Assembly (NCBI RefSeq): GCF_000735605.1
Contig: NZ_JPKG01000059.1
Location: forward strand, 62,001-126,000
DNA: 64,000 nucleotides
DNA from: Allobosea sp. LC85
GTDB lineage: Bacteria; Pseudomonadota; Alphaproteobacteria; Rhizobiales; Beijerinckiaceae
Direction of reading: 5' to 3'
The notes beneath the pieces are model-generated. The model did not search any database and was not told the origin of the DNA. It was given only the letters and a program-made list of their open reading frames with translations. Made by a program: the position numbers and the translations under genes. Of this stretch, positions 43,784-51,816 are shown one piece after another; position 1 is the stretch's first letter; every line of letters begins with the position of its first letter.

Positions 43784-44932
43784 ATGGGTGGCTTCGCCAT
43801 CGGGACGGCCGAATTCGCGGTCATGAGCCTGCTGCCCTATTTCTCGGTCGGCCTCGGCGTCGATGAACCGACGGCCGGGCACGTGATCAGCGCCTATGCG
43901 CTCGGTGTCGTTGCCGGTGCGCCTGTCATTGCGGTGCTGGCGGCGAGGCTCTCGCGGCGGACGCTGCTGATCGGGCTGATGGCGGCCTTCGCCATCAGCA
44001 ACGGCCTGAGCGCGCTTGCTCCCACCTATGGCTGGATGCTCGTCTTCCGCTTTCTCAGCGGCCTGCCGCATGGTGCCTATTTCGGCGTCGCGGCCCTGGT
44101 CGCCGCCGCCCTGGTGCCGACGAACCGGCGCTCGCAGGCGGTCGCCCGCGTCATGCTGGGGCTGACGATCTCCACCATTCTCGGCGTGCCCCTCGCCAAC
44201 TGGCTGGGTCTGGCACTCGGCTGGCGCTGGGGCTTTGGCGTCGTTGCGGCCCTGGCTCTCCTCACCGTCATTCTGGTCGCGGCCTTCGCGCCGAAGGACA
44301 GGCCACAGCCCGGGGCGAGCCCGCTGCGCGAGCTCGGCGCGCTTCGCCACCGGCAGGTCTGGCTGACGCTGGCGATCGGCGCGATCGGCTTCGGCGGCAT
44401 GTTCGCGGTCTACACCTATGTCGCGTCGACGCTGATGGAGGTCACGCATGTCGCGCCCGGCATGGTGCCTGTCGTGCTCGCGATCTTCGGGCTCGGCATG
44501 ACCGTTGGCACGCTCGTCAGCGCCTGGGCGGCAGACAGGGCCCTGATGCCGTCGGTCGGTGGCATCCTGCTCTGGAGCGCCGCCTCGCTCGCCCTGTTTC
44601 CGCTCGCCGCCGGCAATATCTGGACCGTCTCGATCGTGGTCTTCATGATCGGCTGCGGTGGCGGCCTTGGCACGCCGCTGCAAACCCGGCTGATGGATGT
44701 CGCGGAGGACGCACAGACCCTCGCCGCCGCGCTGAACCACAGCGCCTTCAACCTGGCCAATGCGCTGGGGCCCCTGCTCGCCGGCATGGCGATTGCGGCT
44801 GGCTATGGCTGGACGTCGGCCGGCTGGGTCGGCAGCGCGCTCGCGCTCGGTGGTTTCGCGATCTGGTTGCTGACGCTGTGGGACATGCACATGGGCAGGG
44901 CGGGCACGGCAGCCCTCGTTCCGGGCGAATAA
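43784..44932 (+). CDS. MFS transporter (AraJ-like exporter), start uncertain
   Basis: A 382-residue, 12-span major facilitator. It opens MGGFAIGTAEFAVMSLLPYF, with the AraJ/YdhP-type 'G.FAIGTTEF' first helix, and has LPHGAYFGVAALVAAALVPT and a C-terminal GGLGTPLQTRLMDVAEDAQT. Normal members have 8-20 residues before this point. The upstream frame is open back to 43691 (SGLVLFALAM precedes) but has no start codon, whereas an ATG at 43687 lies in another frame. So the true N-terminus may have been lost by a small frameshift, or a rare start is used. Probably an efflux protein; substrate unknown. Confidence 0.82.
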   Translation: MGGFAIGTAEFAVMSLLPYFSVGLGVDEPTAGHVISAYALGVVAGAPVIAVLAARLSRRTLLIGLMAAFAISNGLSALAPTYGWMLVFRFLSGLPHGAYFGVAALVAAALVPTNRRSQAVARVMLGLTISTILGVPLANWLGLALGWRWGFGVVAALALLTVILVAAFAPKDRPQPGASPLRELGALRHRQVWLTLAIGAIGFGGMFAVYTYVASTLMEVTHVAPGMVPVVLAIFGLGMTVGTLVSAWAADRALMPSVGGILLWSAASLALFPLAAGNIWTVSIVVFMIGCGGGLGTPLQTRLMDVAEDAQTLAAALNHSAFNLANALGPLLAGMAIAAGYGWTSAGWVGSALALGGFAIWLLTLWDMHMGRAGTAALVPGE

Positions 44933-44962
44933 CACCAGCGCAGCCCCCCGCCGAGCGCTCGG

Positions 44963-45565
44963 TCAGCGGGGAGCAGGAGCCGCAATCAGACGCATGGCTG
45001 CAGCAATCTCGGCGCGCCCTTCGTCGAGGCGGTCAGTCAGGACATAGTACCAGTTGAAGCCGATAAAGAGCGCGAGCCGCGCCGCGATGCCGGCCTCGGC
45101 AAGCTCGCCGCGTTCGACGGCAGCGGCGAAAAGCGTGCGCAGATGCCGTGTCCGCTCCGGCAGGAACTTCAGGCGCAGCGCCTCGAGTGCTTCGCTGTTC
45201 GATTGCGCTTCCGCGATCAGGGCGCGAAAGGTCCGGCCCGACGGCGTGGCGGACCAGAAGTCCCAGAGCCCCCCGGTATAGATTGCAAGATCGCCCGCCA
45301 GGTCCCCGGTGATTGGCTGCGTCAGCATCGCCGCCTTCTCCGCGGCATAGACATCCATGAGCAGATCGGCGCGCGTCTTCCACCAACGATAGATCGTCGG
45401 CTTGCCGGCCCCAGCGCGCCGCGACACGGCGTCGATCGAGAAGCCCCCATACCCGTCTTCGGCCAGCACGGCACGGGCCGCGGCGAGTATCGCAGCCTCC
45501 GAGGCCGGATTGCGCCTGGCTCCAATCGAGGCGCGGCGCGGCCTGGCCTGATCGATCCCGCCCAT
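44963..45565 (-). CDS. TetR family transcriptional regulator
   Basis: A 200-residue repressor. The helix-turn-helix is at about 25-65: EAAILAAARAVLAEDGYGGF then SIDAVSRRAGAGKPTIYRWW. The ligand domain ends with a TetR C-terminal region (LFIGFNWYYVLTDRLDEGRA). It is divergent from a small membrane protein gene; a perfect 17-bp palindrome between the two start codons is its probable operator. It may also control the MFS gene that ends just past it. Confidence 0.93.
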   Translation of the reverse strand: MGGIDQARPRRASIGARRNPASEAAILAAARAVLAEDGYGGFSIDAVSRRAGAGKPTIYRWWKTRADLLMDVYAAEKAAMLTQPITGDLAGDLAIYTGGLWDFWSATPSGRTFRALIAEAQSNSEALEALRLKFLPERTRHLRTLFAAAVERGELAEAGIAARLALFIGFNWYYVLTDRLDEGRAEIAAAMRLIAAPAPR

Positions 45566-45637
45566 GAGTGACGACGCAGCTCCCCTTATGTCATCCGCCC
45601 GCTTGCATAACGAAACGGGTCGTGCATATCAATATAT

Positions 45638-45654
45638 CGAAACGATACGTTTCG
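45638..45654. promoter_or_regulatory. Probable TetR operator
   Basis: Perfect inverted repeat CGAAACG-ATA-CGTTTCG, 15 bases upstream of the small membrane protein ATG and 73 bases from the TetR start. A further half-site CGAAACG lies at 45611-45617. Size and symmetry suit a TetR dimer. Confidence 0.75.
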
Positions 45655-45668
45655 TTTTGGAGAAAACC

Positions 45669-45887
45669 ATGCCTCAATCGCCATCGCTCCCCGCCATCCT
45701 CGGCAGGCTGCGCTTCCTGGGCACGCTCATGCTGGGCGCCTATCTGCTTATCAACGCCCTGCTGGCCCTGCTCTCCCCCCTGACCGCCGGCTGGTCGACC
45801 TGGTCGGTCACCGCACTGGCCGTGCCGCCCATGGTGCTCGGCATGGTCTATCTCGTGATACCGATCGCGCGTCGCGGCACGGCCTAG
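45669..45887 (+). CDS. Small two-span membrane protein under TetR control
   Basis: A 72-residue protein (MPQSPSLPAILGRLRFLGTL start) with GGAG at seven bases and two hydrophobic segments (about 16-35 and 42-63). It has no Cys and a basic C-terminus (IARRGTA). The family is not recognised; it is too short for an SMR pump (about 105 residues with four spans). The gene is divergent from tetR and lies immediately beside the operator, so it is probably repressed by TetR. It could be a target or a helper of an exporter. Confidence 0.7.
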   Translation: MPQSPSLPAILGRLRFLGTLMLGAYLLINALLALLSPLTAGWSTWSVTALAVPPMVLGMVYLVIPIARRGTA

Positions 45888-45913
45888 CCACGCCCAATCC
45901 GACGCTCGCGTGT

Positions 45914-45943
45914 CCGATTCTGTCGCCCACTCGACAGAATCGG
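45914..45943. other. 12-bp perfect palindrome upstream of rocD
   Basis: Perfect inverted repeat CCGATTCTGTCG with CGACAGAATCGG (6-base spacer), 26 bases after the small membrane protein stop and 76 bases before the rocD ATG. It lacks a T-run. It may be a regulator site or a 3' hairpin of the small gene. Confidence 0.7.
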
Positions 45944-46019
45944 CCGCCGACCTGGGCGATTCCAGCCCTAACCGGTCGTCCCGCCAGATTTACCCTCGTT
46001 GGAACGAGGGAGAACGACC

Positions 46020-47240
46020 ATGGATGCAATCGCGCTCGAGCAGCAGGTCTGCGCCGCCAATTACGCGCCGCTGCCGATCATGCTCTCGCATGGCGAGGGC
46101 GTCTGGCTCACCGATACCTCCGGGGTGAAGCGGCTCGACATGATGAGCGGCTACTCGGCCGTCAGCCTGGGTCACGGTCACCCGCGCATCCTCAAGGTCC
46201 TGGCCGATCAGGCGCGCAAGCTCGCGGTGACCAGCCGGGCCTTCCACTGCGAACCGCTCGGCCCCTTCCTCGAGAAGCTCTGCGCGGTGTCGGGCCAGGA
46301 GATGGCGCTGCCGATGAATACCGGCGCCGAAGCGGTCGAAACCGCGATCAAGGCGGCGCGGCGCTGGGGCTACCGGGTCAAGGGTATCGCCAGGGATCAG
46401 GCCGAGATCATCGTCGCCGCCGGCAACTTCCACGGGCGCACCACGACGATCGTCGGTTTTTCCTCAGAGGACAGCTACCGTGACGGTTTCGGCCCCTTCG
46501 CACCGGGCTTCGCCACGGTCCCCTTCGGCGACACTGCAGCCGTCGAGGCCGCGATCACGCCCCGTACCGCCGCCATCATGATCGAGCCGATCCAGGGAGA
46601 GGCCGGTATCGTCATGCCGCCGGCGGGCTATCTCAAGCGGGTGCGCGAACTCTGCGACCAACACAACGTCCTGCTGATCCTCGACGAGATCCAGTCCGGG
46701 CTCGGGCGCACCGGGCGCTGGTTCGCGCATCAGCATGAGGGCATCCGGCCGGACGGTCTGATTGTCGGCAAGGCGCTTGGCGGCGGCGTCTACCCTGTCT
46801 CGGCCTTCCTTGCCTCTCGTGATGTCATGCGCCTGTTCGAGCCCGGCTCGCATGGCTCGACCTTCGGCGGCAACGCGCTCGCCGCTGCGATCGGGCTGGA
46901 GGCGCTCAAGATCATCGAGGAGGAGCGGCTGGTGCAGCGCTCCGCCGAACAGGGCGCCCACATGAAGCAGCGCCTTGCCGCAATGACCCGGGGCATCGCG
47001 CGCGACGTCCGCGGCGCCGGCCTGTGGATCGGCGTCGACATCGACCCTGCGGCGGGTTCGGCCAGGGCCCTCGTCAAGGCGCTGGCCAGCGCCGGCGTGC
47101 TGACCAAGGAAACCCACGAGACCGTCATCCGATTCGCCCCGCCGCTGACGATCAGCCGGGCAGAACTGGACTGGGGCCTCGACCGCTGCGAGGCGGTCTT
47201 CGCCGCCCTCGGGAGCCAGCGCCGAGCCAGCGCAGCCTGA
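46020..47240 (+). CDS. rocD: Ornithine aminotransferase
   Basis: A 406-residue PLP-dependent class III aminotransferase that converts ornithine and 2-oxoglutarate to glutamate semialdehyde and glutamate. Family features are MNTGAEAVETAIKAARRWGY, IVAAGNFHGRTTTIVGFSSE, IIVAAGNFHG, ILDEIQSGLGRTG (Asp that contacts the PLP nitrogen) and IVGKALGGGVYPVSAF (Schiff-base Lys). ATG 46020 has GAGGGAGAACGACC. With agmatinase and the polar amino acid importer that follows 220 bases later it suggests a module for arginine/ornithine breakdown. Other class III activities such as GABA transamination are less likely. Confidence 0.93.
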   Translation: MDAIALEQQVCAANYAPLPIMLSHGEGVWLTDTSGVKRLDMMSGYSAVSLGHGHPRILKVLADQARKLAVTSRAFHCEPLGPFLEKLCAVSGQEMALPMNTGAEAVETAIKAARRWGYRVKGIARDQAEIIVAAGNFHGRTTTIVGFSSEDSYRDGFGPFAPGFATVPFGDTAAVEAAITPRTAAIMIEPIQGEAGIVMPPAGYLKRVRELCDQHNVLLILDEIQSGLGRTGRWFAHQHEGIRPDGLIVGKALGGGVYPVSAFLASRDVMRLFEPGSHGSTFGGNALAAAIGLEALKIIEEERLVQRSAEQGAHMKQRLAAMTRGIARDVRGAGLWIGVDIDPAAGSARALVKALASAGVLTKETHETVIRFAPPLTISRAELDWGLDRCEAVFAALGSQRRASAA

Positions 47241-47460
47241 GCACAATGTCGCTGCGCGCAGGCTCAATGCGCACGGAATCTGACAGGGGCATAAACAATC
47301 AATAAAATCAGGGATTTGCGCTGCCCGCCCTTTAAGCGGCCTCGCTCAGAAAAGCTGCATGCCCCCACTTGCGGGCAAGGCACAGGATCGCACAATCTGT
47401 AAGCACAAGCCGGACACGGGAACTCGAAACGCCCGGCCGGTCAAACCTGTGGGAGGTACC

Positions 47461-48237
47461 ATGAAAGGTTTCGTTCGTTTGATCGCCGCCGCTGCGCTGA
47501 CGGCTGCCGGCGCCACTGGCGTCCTGGCCCAGGCCAAGGAGTGGAAGGAGATCAGGATCGGCACCGAAGGCGCCTATCCCCCCTTCAACAATCTCAACGC
47601 CAAGAAAGAGCTCGAAGGCTTCGAGATCGACTACGCCAACATGATTTGCGAGAAGATGAAGGTGAAATGCACCTGGGTCGTCCAGGACTGGGACGGCATC
47701 ATCCCGGCGCTGCTCGCCAACAAATACGACATCATCATCGCCGGCATGAACGCCACCGACGAGCGCAAGAAGCAGGTCGACTTCACCACGGTCTATACCA
47801 AGACCCCGATCTGGGCGATCAGCGGCAAATCGGCTGGAACCGACATCTCGCCGGCGGCGCTGAAGGGCAAGGCCATCGGCACGCAGGGCTCGACCATCCA
47901 CGCCAATTTCCTCGAGAAGTTCTACAAGGATTCGACCATCCGCCTGTATCCGACGCAGGAAGAGGCGAATCTCGATCTGGCCAATGGGCGGCTCGACTAC
48001 ATCATCGCCGACTCGCTCTCGCTCGAGGACTTCCTCAATGGCAAGGGCAAGGATTGCTGCAAGAAAGCGGGCGACGTGCCGCGTGACGCAACCATCCATG
48101 GCCCCGGTACGGCCGGTGCGGTGCGCAAGGCCGATACCGAGCTGAAGGCGATGTGGGACAAGGCGATCACCGAATCGATCGCCGACGGCTCGCACAAGAA
48201 GATCCAGGACAAGTGGTTCAAGTTCCCCGTCCTCTGA
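47461..48237 (+). CDS. Polar amino acid ABC transporter substrate-binding protein
   Basis: A 258-residue periplasmic binding protein of the lysine/arginine/ornithine (ArgT/HisJ, PBP family 3) type. Signal peptide MKGFVRLIAAAALTAAGATG to LAQ; mature motifs are IRIGTEGAYPPFNNLNAKKE, LEGFEIDYANMICEKM, WDGIIPALLANKYDIIIAGM and ERKKQVDFTTVYTKTP. ATG 47461 has GGGAGGTACC. It delivers ligand to the permease pair directly downstream. Proximity to rocD favours ornithine or arginine as ligand (inference). Confidence 0.95.
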   Translation: MKGFVRLIAAAALTAAGATGVLAQAKEWKEIRIGTEGAYPPFNNLNAKKELEGFEIDYANMICEKMKVKCTWVVQDWDGIIPALLANKYDIIIAGMNATDERKKQVDFTTVYTKTPIWAISGKSAGTDISPAALKGKAIGTQGSTIHANFLEKFYKDSTIRLYPTQEEANLDLANGRLDYIIADSLSLEDFLNGKGKDCCKKAGDVPRDATIHGPGTAGAVRKADTELKAMWDKAITESIADGSHKKIQDKWFKFPVL

Positions 48238-48317
48238 CGGCAGCCGGCTGACCGAACCCCGTCGGCGTGCCCTGCACGCCGACGGAGGTCCATTTCCCTC
48301 CCCTCGCCGGCTCATCC

Positions 48318-49046
48318 ATGTTCGACAAACTCGCACTGCTCGGCTTCGGCGATGGCGGCTGGGGCCTCGCCCTGCTCCAGGGCGCCGGAATCACGATCGC
48401 CATCGCTCTGGCAACCCTGCCTTTCGGCCTGCTGCTGGGCCTGATCGTCGCGCTCGGCAAGCGCTCCGAGAACATCGTTCTGCGCTGGCTGGCCACCGTC
48501 TACACGACGGTATTCCGCGGCGTGCCGGAGTTGCTGACGCTCTACATCATCTATTTCGGCATCCAGATCGTGCTGCAGCAGGCCTGGATCTCGCTCGGCC
48601 TGCCCGGCAATTTCAGCATGCCGCCCTTCGTCGCCGGCATGGTGGCGCTTGGCGTGGTGCTCTCCGCCTTCTCGAGCGAGGTCTGGGTCGGTGCCCTCAA
48701 CTCGATCCAGAAGGGCCAGCGCGAGGCTGCCGCCGCGCTCGGCCTGAGCAAGGGGCAGGCCTTCCGCCTCGTGGTGTTCCCTCAACTCATCCGGGTGGCG
48801 CTGCCCGGGTTGGGCAATAACTGGATGGTGCTGCTGAAGGAGACCTCGCTCGTCTCGGTCATCACCCTGCCCGACATCATGTTCATCACCACCCGCGCCA
48901 ATGTCGCAACGAAGGAACCGTTCCTGTTCTTCGGTGCCGCGATGCTGATCTACCTGTTCTTCTCGCTGATCTCGGCCTGGGGCGTCGGGCGTCTCGAGAT
49001 CCGCGCCAATCGCGGCTTTGCGACCTTCGGCGGAGCGACGCGATGA
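48318..49046 (+). CDS. Amino acid ABC transporter permease (HisQ-like)
   Basis: A 242-residue inner-membrane permease with five or so spans. The first cytoplasmic loop-proximal region VFRGVPELLTLYIIYFGIQI is typical of HisQ/OccQ/ArtQ, and the EAA loop that contacts the ATPase reads REAAAALGLSKGQAFRLVVF with PQLIRVALPGLGN. It pairs with the next gene as a heterodimer; the genes overlap by four bases. The ATP-binding subunit is not in this stretch and must be encoded elsewhere. Confidence 0.95.
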   Translation: MFDKLALLGFGDGGWGLALLQGAGITIAIALATLPFGLLLGLIVALGKRSENIVLRWLATVYTTVFRGVPELLTLYIIYFGIQIVLQQAWISLGLPGNFSMPPFVAGMVALGVVLSAFSSEVWVGALNSIQKGQREAAAALGLSKGQAFRLVVFPQLIRVALPGLGNNWMVLLKETSLVSVITLPDIMFITTRANVATKEPFLFFGAAMLIYLFFSLISAWGVGRLEIRANRGFATFGGATR

Positions 49047-49759
49047 ACTGGTGCGAATATCCGGGCTATCTCCTCGGCAGCGAGGTTTTCCAGAACTACG
49101 GCTGCCGGATGGCGAGCGGCCTGTGGGTGACCTTCGAGCTTGTCGTGATCTCGGTCGCAATCGGCTTTGTGCTGGCACTTGGGCTCGCCATCGCACGGCT
49201 CTATGGGCCGCGCTGGGCCAAGGTCGCGATCAACGGCTACACCACGTTCTTCCGCGGCACGCCGCTGCTCTGCCAGCTCTTTCTGGTCTATTACGGGCTC
49301 GGCCAGTTCCGGCTGTTCTGGCAGGATGTCGGGCTATGGTGGTTCTTCCGCGAGCCGTTCTACTGCGCGCTGCTGACCTTCACCGTGAACACGGCCGCCT
49401 ATCAGGCCGAAATCCTGCGCGGCGCGATTCAGTCGATCCCGCGCGGCCAGTTCGAAGGCGCCATGGCGCTCGGGCTGCATCGCTGGTCGACCTTGCGCCT
49501 TGTGATCATGCCCCAGGCCATGATCCTGGCGCTCAGGCCACTCGGCAACGAGTTGATCGTGATGATCAAGTCGAGTGCGATCGCCTCCCTGGTCACGCTG
49601 TTCGACCTGATGGGCGCGACGAGGCTCGCCTTCGCCCGGTCCTTCGACCTCACGATCTATCTCTACGCCGCGCTGATCTATCTCCTCCTGGTCGAGGTGA
49701 TCCGGCGGGTCTGGGACCGGCTGGAACTCAGGTTGACGCGGCATATGGCCTTGCGCTGA
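49043..49759 (+). CDS. Amino acid ABC transporter permease (HisM-like)
   Basis: A 238-residue partner permease. TTFFRGTPLLCQLFLVYYGL is the HisM/OccM-type motif, and the EAA loop is FEGAMALGLHRWSTLRLVIM with PQAMILALRPLGNELIVMIK. It begins inside the hisQ-like stop (ATGA overlap), so production is coupled one-to-one. No ATPase gene follows; the next gene is a dehydrogenase with its own leader. Confidence 0.95.
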   Translation: MNWCEYPGYLLGSEVFQNYGCRMASGLWVTFELVVISVAIGFVLALGLAIARLYGPRWAKVAINGYTTFFRGTPLLCQLFLVYYGLGQFRLFWQDVGLWWFFREPFYCALLTFTVNTAAYQAEILRGAIQSIPRGQFEGAMALGLHRWSTLRLVIMPQAMILALRPLGNELIVMIKSSAIASLVTLFDLMGATRLAFARSFDLTIYLYAALIYLLLVEVIRRVWDRLELRLTRHMALR

Positions 49760-49882
49760 GCGGGGCGCGCTGCGCCCCCTCTCCATTCCCGACAAAGGGC
49801 CTTGGCATCCACGCGACTTCCCCCGATGGGTTGCGCACGCTACAGGCCGGAGCGAAACCAGAACCTATCAGCGGAGCGGAAC

Positions 49883-50749
49883 ATGGCTAAGGTTGCCTTC
49901 CTCGGTCTCGGTGTCATGGGCTACCCCATGGCCGGCCATCTCAAGACCAAGGGCCACGACGTCACCGTCTACAACCGCAACGCGGCCAAGGCCCAGGCCT
50001 GGGTGGCGCAGCATGGCGGCACGTCTGCCCCGACACCGGCCGAAGCGGCCAGGGGCCAGGAGATCGTCTTCGCCTGCGTCGGCAATGACGACGACCTGCG
50101 CTCGGTGACCACGAGCGAAGCCGGAGCCTTCTCGGGCATGGCGAAGGGCGCTGTCTTCGTCGACCACACCACGGCCTCGGCCGGCGTGGCCCGCGAACTC
50201 GACGCGGCCGCGAAGGCGGGCGGCTTCGGTTTCATCGATGCGCCGGTCTCCGGCGGCCAGGCCGGCGCCGAGAACGGCGTGCTGACCGTGATGTGCGGCG
50301 GCACCCCGGAGACCTATGCCAGGGTCGAGCCCGTGATCGGCTCCTTCGCGCGGATGTGCAAGCTGATGGGCCCGGCCGGTTCAGGCCAGCTCACCAAGAT
50401 GGTCAACCAGATCTGCATCGCCGGGCTGGTGCAGGGGCTGTCCGAGGGCATCCATTTCGCCAAGCGTGCCGGCCTTGATGTCGAATCCATGCTGGACGTG
50501 ATTTCCAAGGGTGCCGCCGGCTCGTGGCAGATGGAGAACCGCGGCAAGACCATGAATGCTGGAAAATTCGATTTCGGCTTCGCCGTCGACTGGATGCGCA
50601 AGGATCTCGGCATCGTGCTCGAGGAGGCGCGCCGCAACGGGGCCCAGCTCCCGGTCACCGCGCTGGTCGACCAGTTCTATGCCGAAGTGCAAAAGATGGG
50701 TGGCAAGCGCTGGGATACGTCCAGCCTGATTGCCCGGCTCGAGGATTAG
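49883..50749 (+). CDS. NAD(P)-dependent beta-hydroxyacid dehydrogenase
   Basis: A 288-residue member of the 3-hydroxyisobutyrate/glyoxylate-succinic semialdehyde reductase family. The nucleotide-binding motif is VAFLGLGVMGYPMAGHLKTK, the substrate motif is FIDAPVSGGQAGAENGVLTV, and the catalytic Lys is in GSGQLTKMVNQICIAGLVQG. KDLGIVLEEARRNGAQLPVT is typical of the C-terminal helical domain. It reduces or oxidises small hydroxy acids or semialdehydes; which one cannot be told. ATG 49883 has a GGAGCGGAAC leader. A long open frame upstream is not used. Confidence 0.92.
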   Translation: MAKVAFLGLGVMGYPMAGHLKTKGHDVTVYNRNAAKAQAWVAQHGGTSAPTPAEAARGQEIVFACVGNDDDLRSVTTSEAGAFSGMAKGAVFVDHTTASAGVARELDAAAKAGGFGFIDAPVSGGQAGAENGVLTVMCGGTPETYARVEPVIGSFARMCKLMGPAGSGQLTKMVNQICIAGLVQGLSEGIHFAKRAGLDVESMLDVISKGAAGSWQMENRGKTMNAGKFDFGFAVDWMRKDLGIVLEEARRNGAQLPVTALVDQFYAEVQKMGGKRWDTSSLIARLED

Positions 50750-50759
50750 TGCATGCTGA

Positions 50760-50780
50760 CCCCGGGGACGCTCCCCGGGG
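50760..50780 (+). promoter_or_regulatory. GC hairpin overlapping a ribosome binding site
   Basis: CCCCGGGGA-CGC-TCCCCGGGG forms a 9-bp perfect stem ending ten bases before the ATG at 50790. The purine-rich ribosome site (GGGGGGA) is partly inside the 3' arm. It follows the dehydrogenase stop by ten bases. It could be a 3' end hairpin or could limit translation of the next gene. Confidence 0.6.
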
Positions 50781-50789
50781 GGATACAGA

Positions 50790-51176
50790 ATGGCCGTTAC
50801 GAGATTGGGGCTGGCAGCAGGACTGCTGCTGGCCATGATGGTTGACGCGAGCGCAGCCAACGTCAAGGCAAAGAGTGGCGTCGAACGGATGATTGGTCGG
50901 AACGGTTCGATAAACAGTCGAACCTGCCAAGCAATGAGCCTGCAACCCGCCATCGCCCAAGCCGCGCGCCATGGAAGCGTCGAGTTTCGTCTGAACACTT
51001 TCAAGGTAACGAACCGATCCTCGCACTGCCTTGGCCAGGAGTATCGCGGCTTCGGTATCTACTATCGGTCGCAGCCCGGATTTCGCGGCACGGATCAAGT
51101 GGTCATTTCCACCTTTCTCAATAACGGCCGCACCGATGTCAGGACCGACTACACCTATGTGATCACGGTGCAGTAG
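50790..51176 (+). CDS. Small exported protein of unknown function
   Basis: A 128-residue protein with a signal peptide (MAVTRLGLAAGLLLAMMVDA to SAA) and a compact, probably beta-rich mature part with two Cys (SRTCQAMSLQP and SSHCLGQEYRG) likely forming one disulfide. It ends TDYTYVITVQ. The pattern, with an N-terminal 'G..RS..C......P' followed by short strands, resembles secreted Hyphomicrobiales proteins with Ig-like fold, but no named family is recognised. Codon use is less GC-biased than its neighbours. It converges with the glycosylase gene and overlaps its end by 14 bases. Confidence 0.72.
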   Translation: MAVTRLGLAAGLLLAMMVDASAANVKAKSGVERMIGRNGSINSRTCQAMSLQPAIAQAARHGSVEFRLNTFKVTNRSSHCLGQEYRGFGIYYRSQPGFRGTDQVVISTFLNNGRTDVRTDYTYVITVQ

Positions 51177-51816
51177 GGCTCAACAGCCGCGCCACCTCCT
51201 CGCGCAACACCGGCAGCAATTCCTCCTCGAACCAGGGGTTGCGCTTCAGCCAGGCATTGTTGCGCCAGGAGGGATGCGGCAGCGGCAGCACGCGCGGGCG
51301 GCGTGGCTCGGCCAGGATCGCTTGCCAGTCCGCCATTGTGCCGGAAAGACTGGCGCCCGCCTTCGCCCCGAGATGCCAGGCCTGCGCATAGCGGCCGATG
51401 GCGAGCACGAGCTCGACCTGTGGCATCGCCGCAAGCACGCGCATGCGCCAGATCGGTGCACATTCGCGGCGCGGCGGCAGATCCCCGCCCTGCGCATCGA
51501 GCCCCGGGAAGCAATGGCCCATCGGCACGATCGCGACCTTGGCTGCATCGTAGAAGGCCGCCTCGTCGAGCCCGAGCCATTGCCGCAGCCGCACACCGGA
51601 CGGATCGGTGAACGGCTTGCCGCTGGCATGGACGCGGGTGCCCGGCGCCTGGCCGGCGATGCAAAGCCGCGCCGTCGTCGAGGCCTGGATCACCGGGCGC
51701 GGCTCATGCGGAAGCGGCGGCTGGAAGCGCGGTTCGTCGCGGCAAATGCGGCAGGCAGCCAGTTCCTGCAGCACCGAGGCGAGCGTTTTCGGCGCGCGCT
51801 CCCGATCCGTCTTCAT
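51163..51816 (-). CDS. Uracil-DNA glycosylase family protein
   Basis: A 217-residue protein with a UDG-superfamily fold. Residues near 40 hold RICRDEPRF; motif A is CIAGQAPGTRVHASGKPFTD followed by SGVRLRQWLGL; ELVLAIGRYAQAWHLG is the central strand; motif B is LPLPHPSWRNNAWLKRNPWF, where His-Pro-Ser matches the leucine-loop side. It lacks the four-Cys iron-sulfur set of family 4/5. It probably removes uracil or related damaged bases, but some relatives have unknown substrates. ATG 51816 is internal to a longer open frame and overlaps the end of the upstream gene by four bases. Confidence 0.85.
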   Translation of the reverse strand: MKTDRERAPKTLASVLQELAACRICRDEPRFQPPLPHEPRPVIQASTTARLCIAGQAPGTRVHASGKPFTDPSGVRLRQWLGLDEAAFYDAAKVAIVPMGHCFPGLDAQGGDLPPRRECAPIWRMRVLAAMPQVELVLAIGRYAQAWHLGAKAGASLSGTMADWQAILAEPRRPRVLPLPHPSWRNNAWLKRNPWFEEELLPVLREEVARLLSPTAP

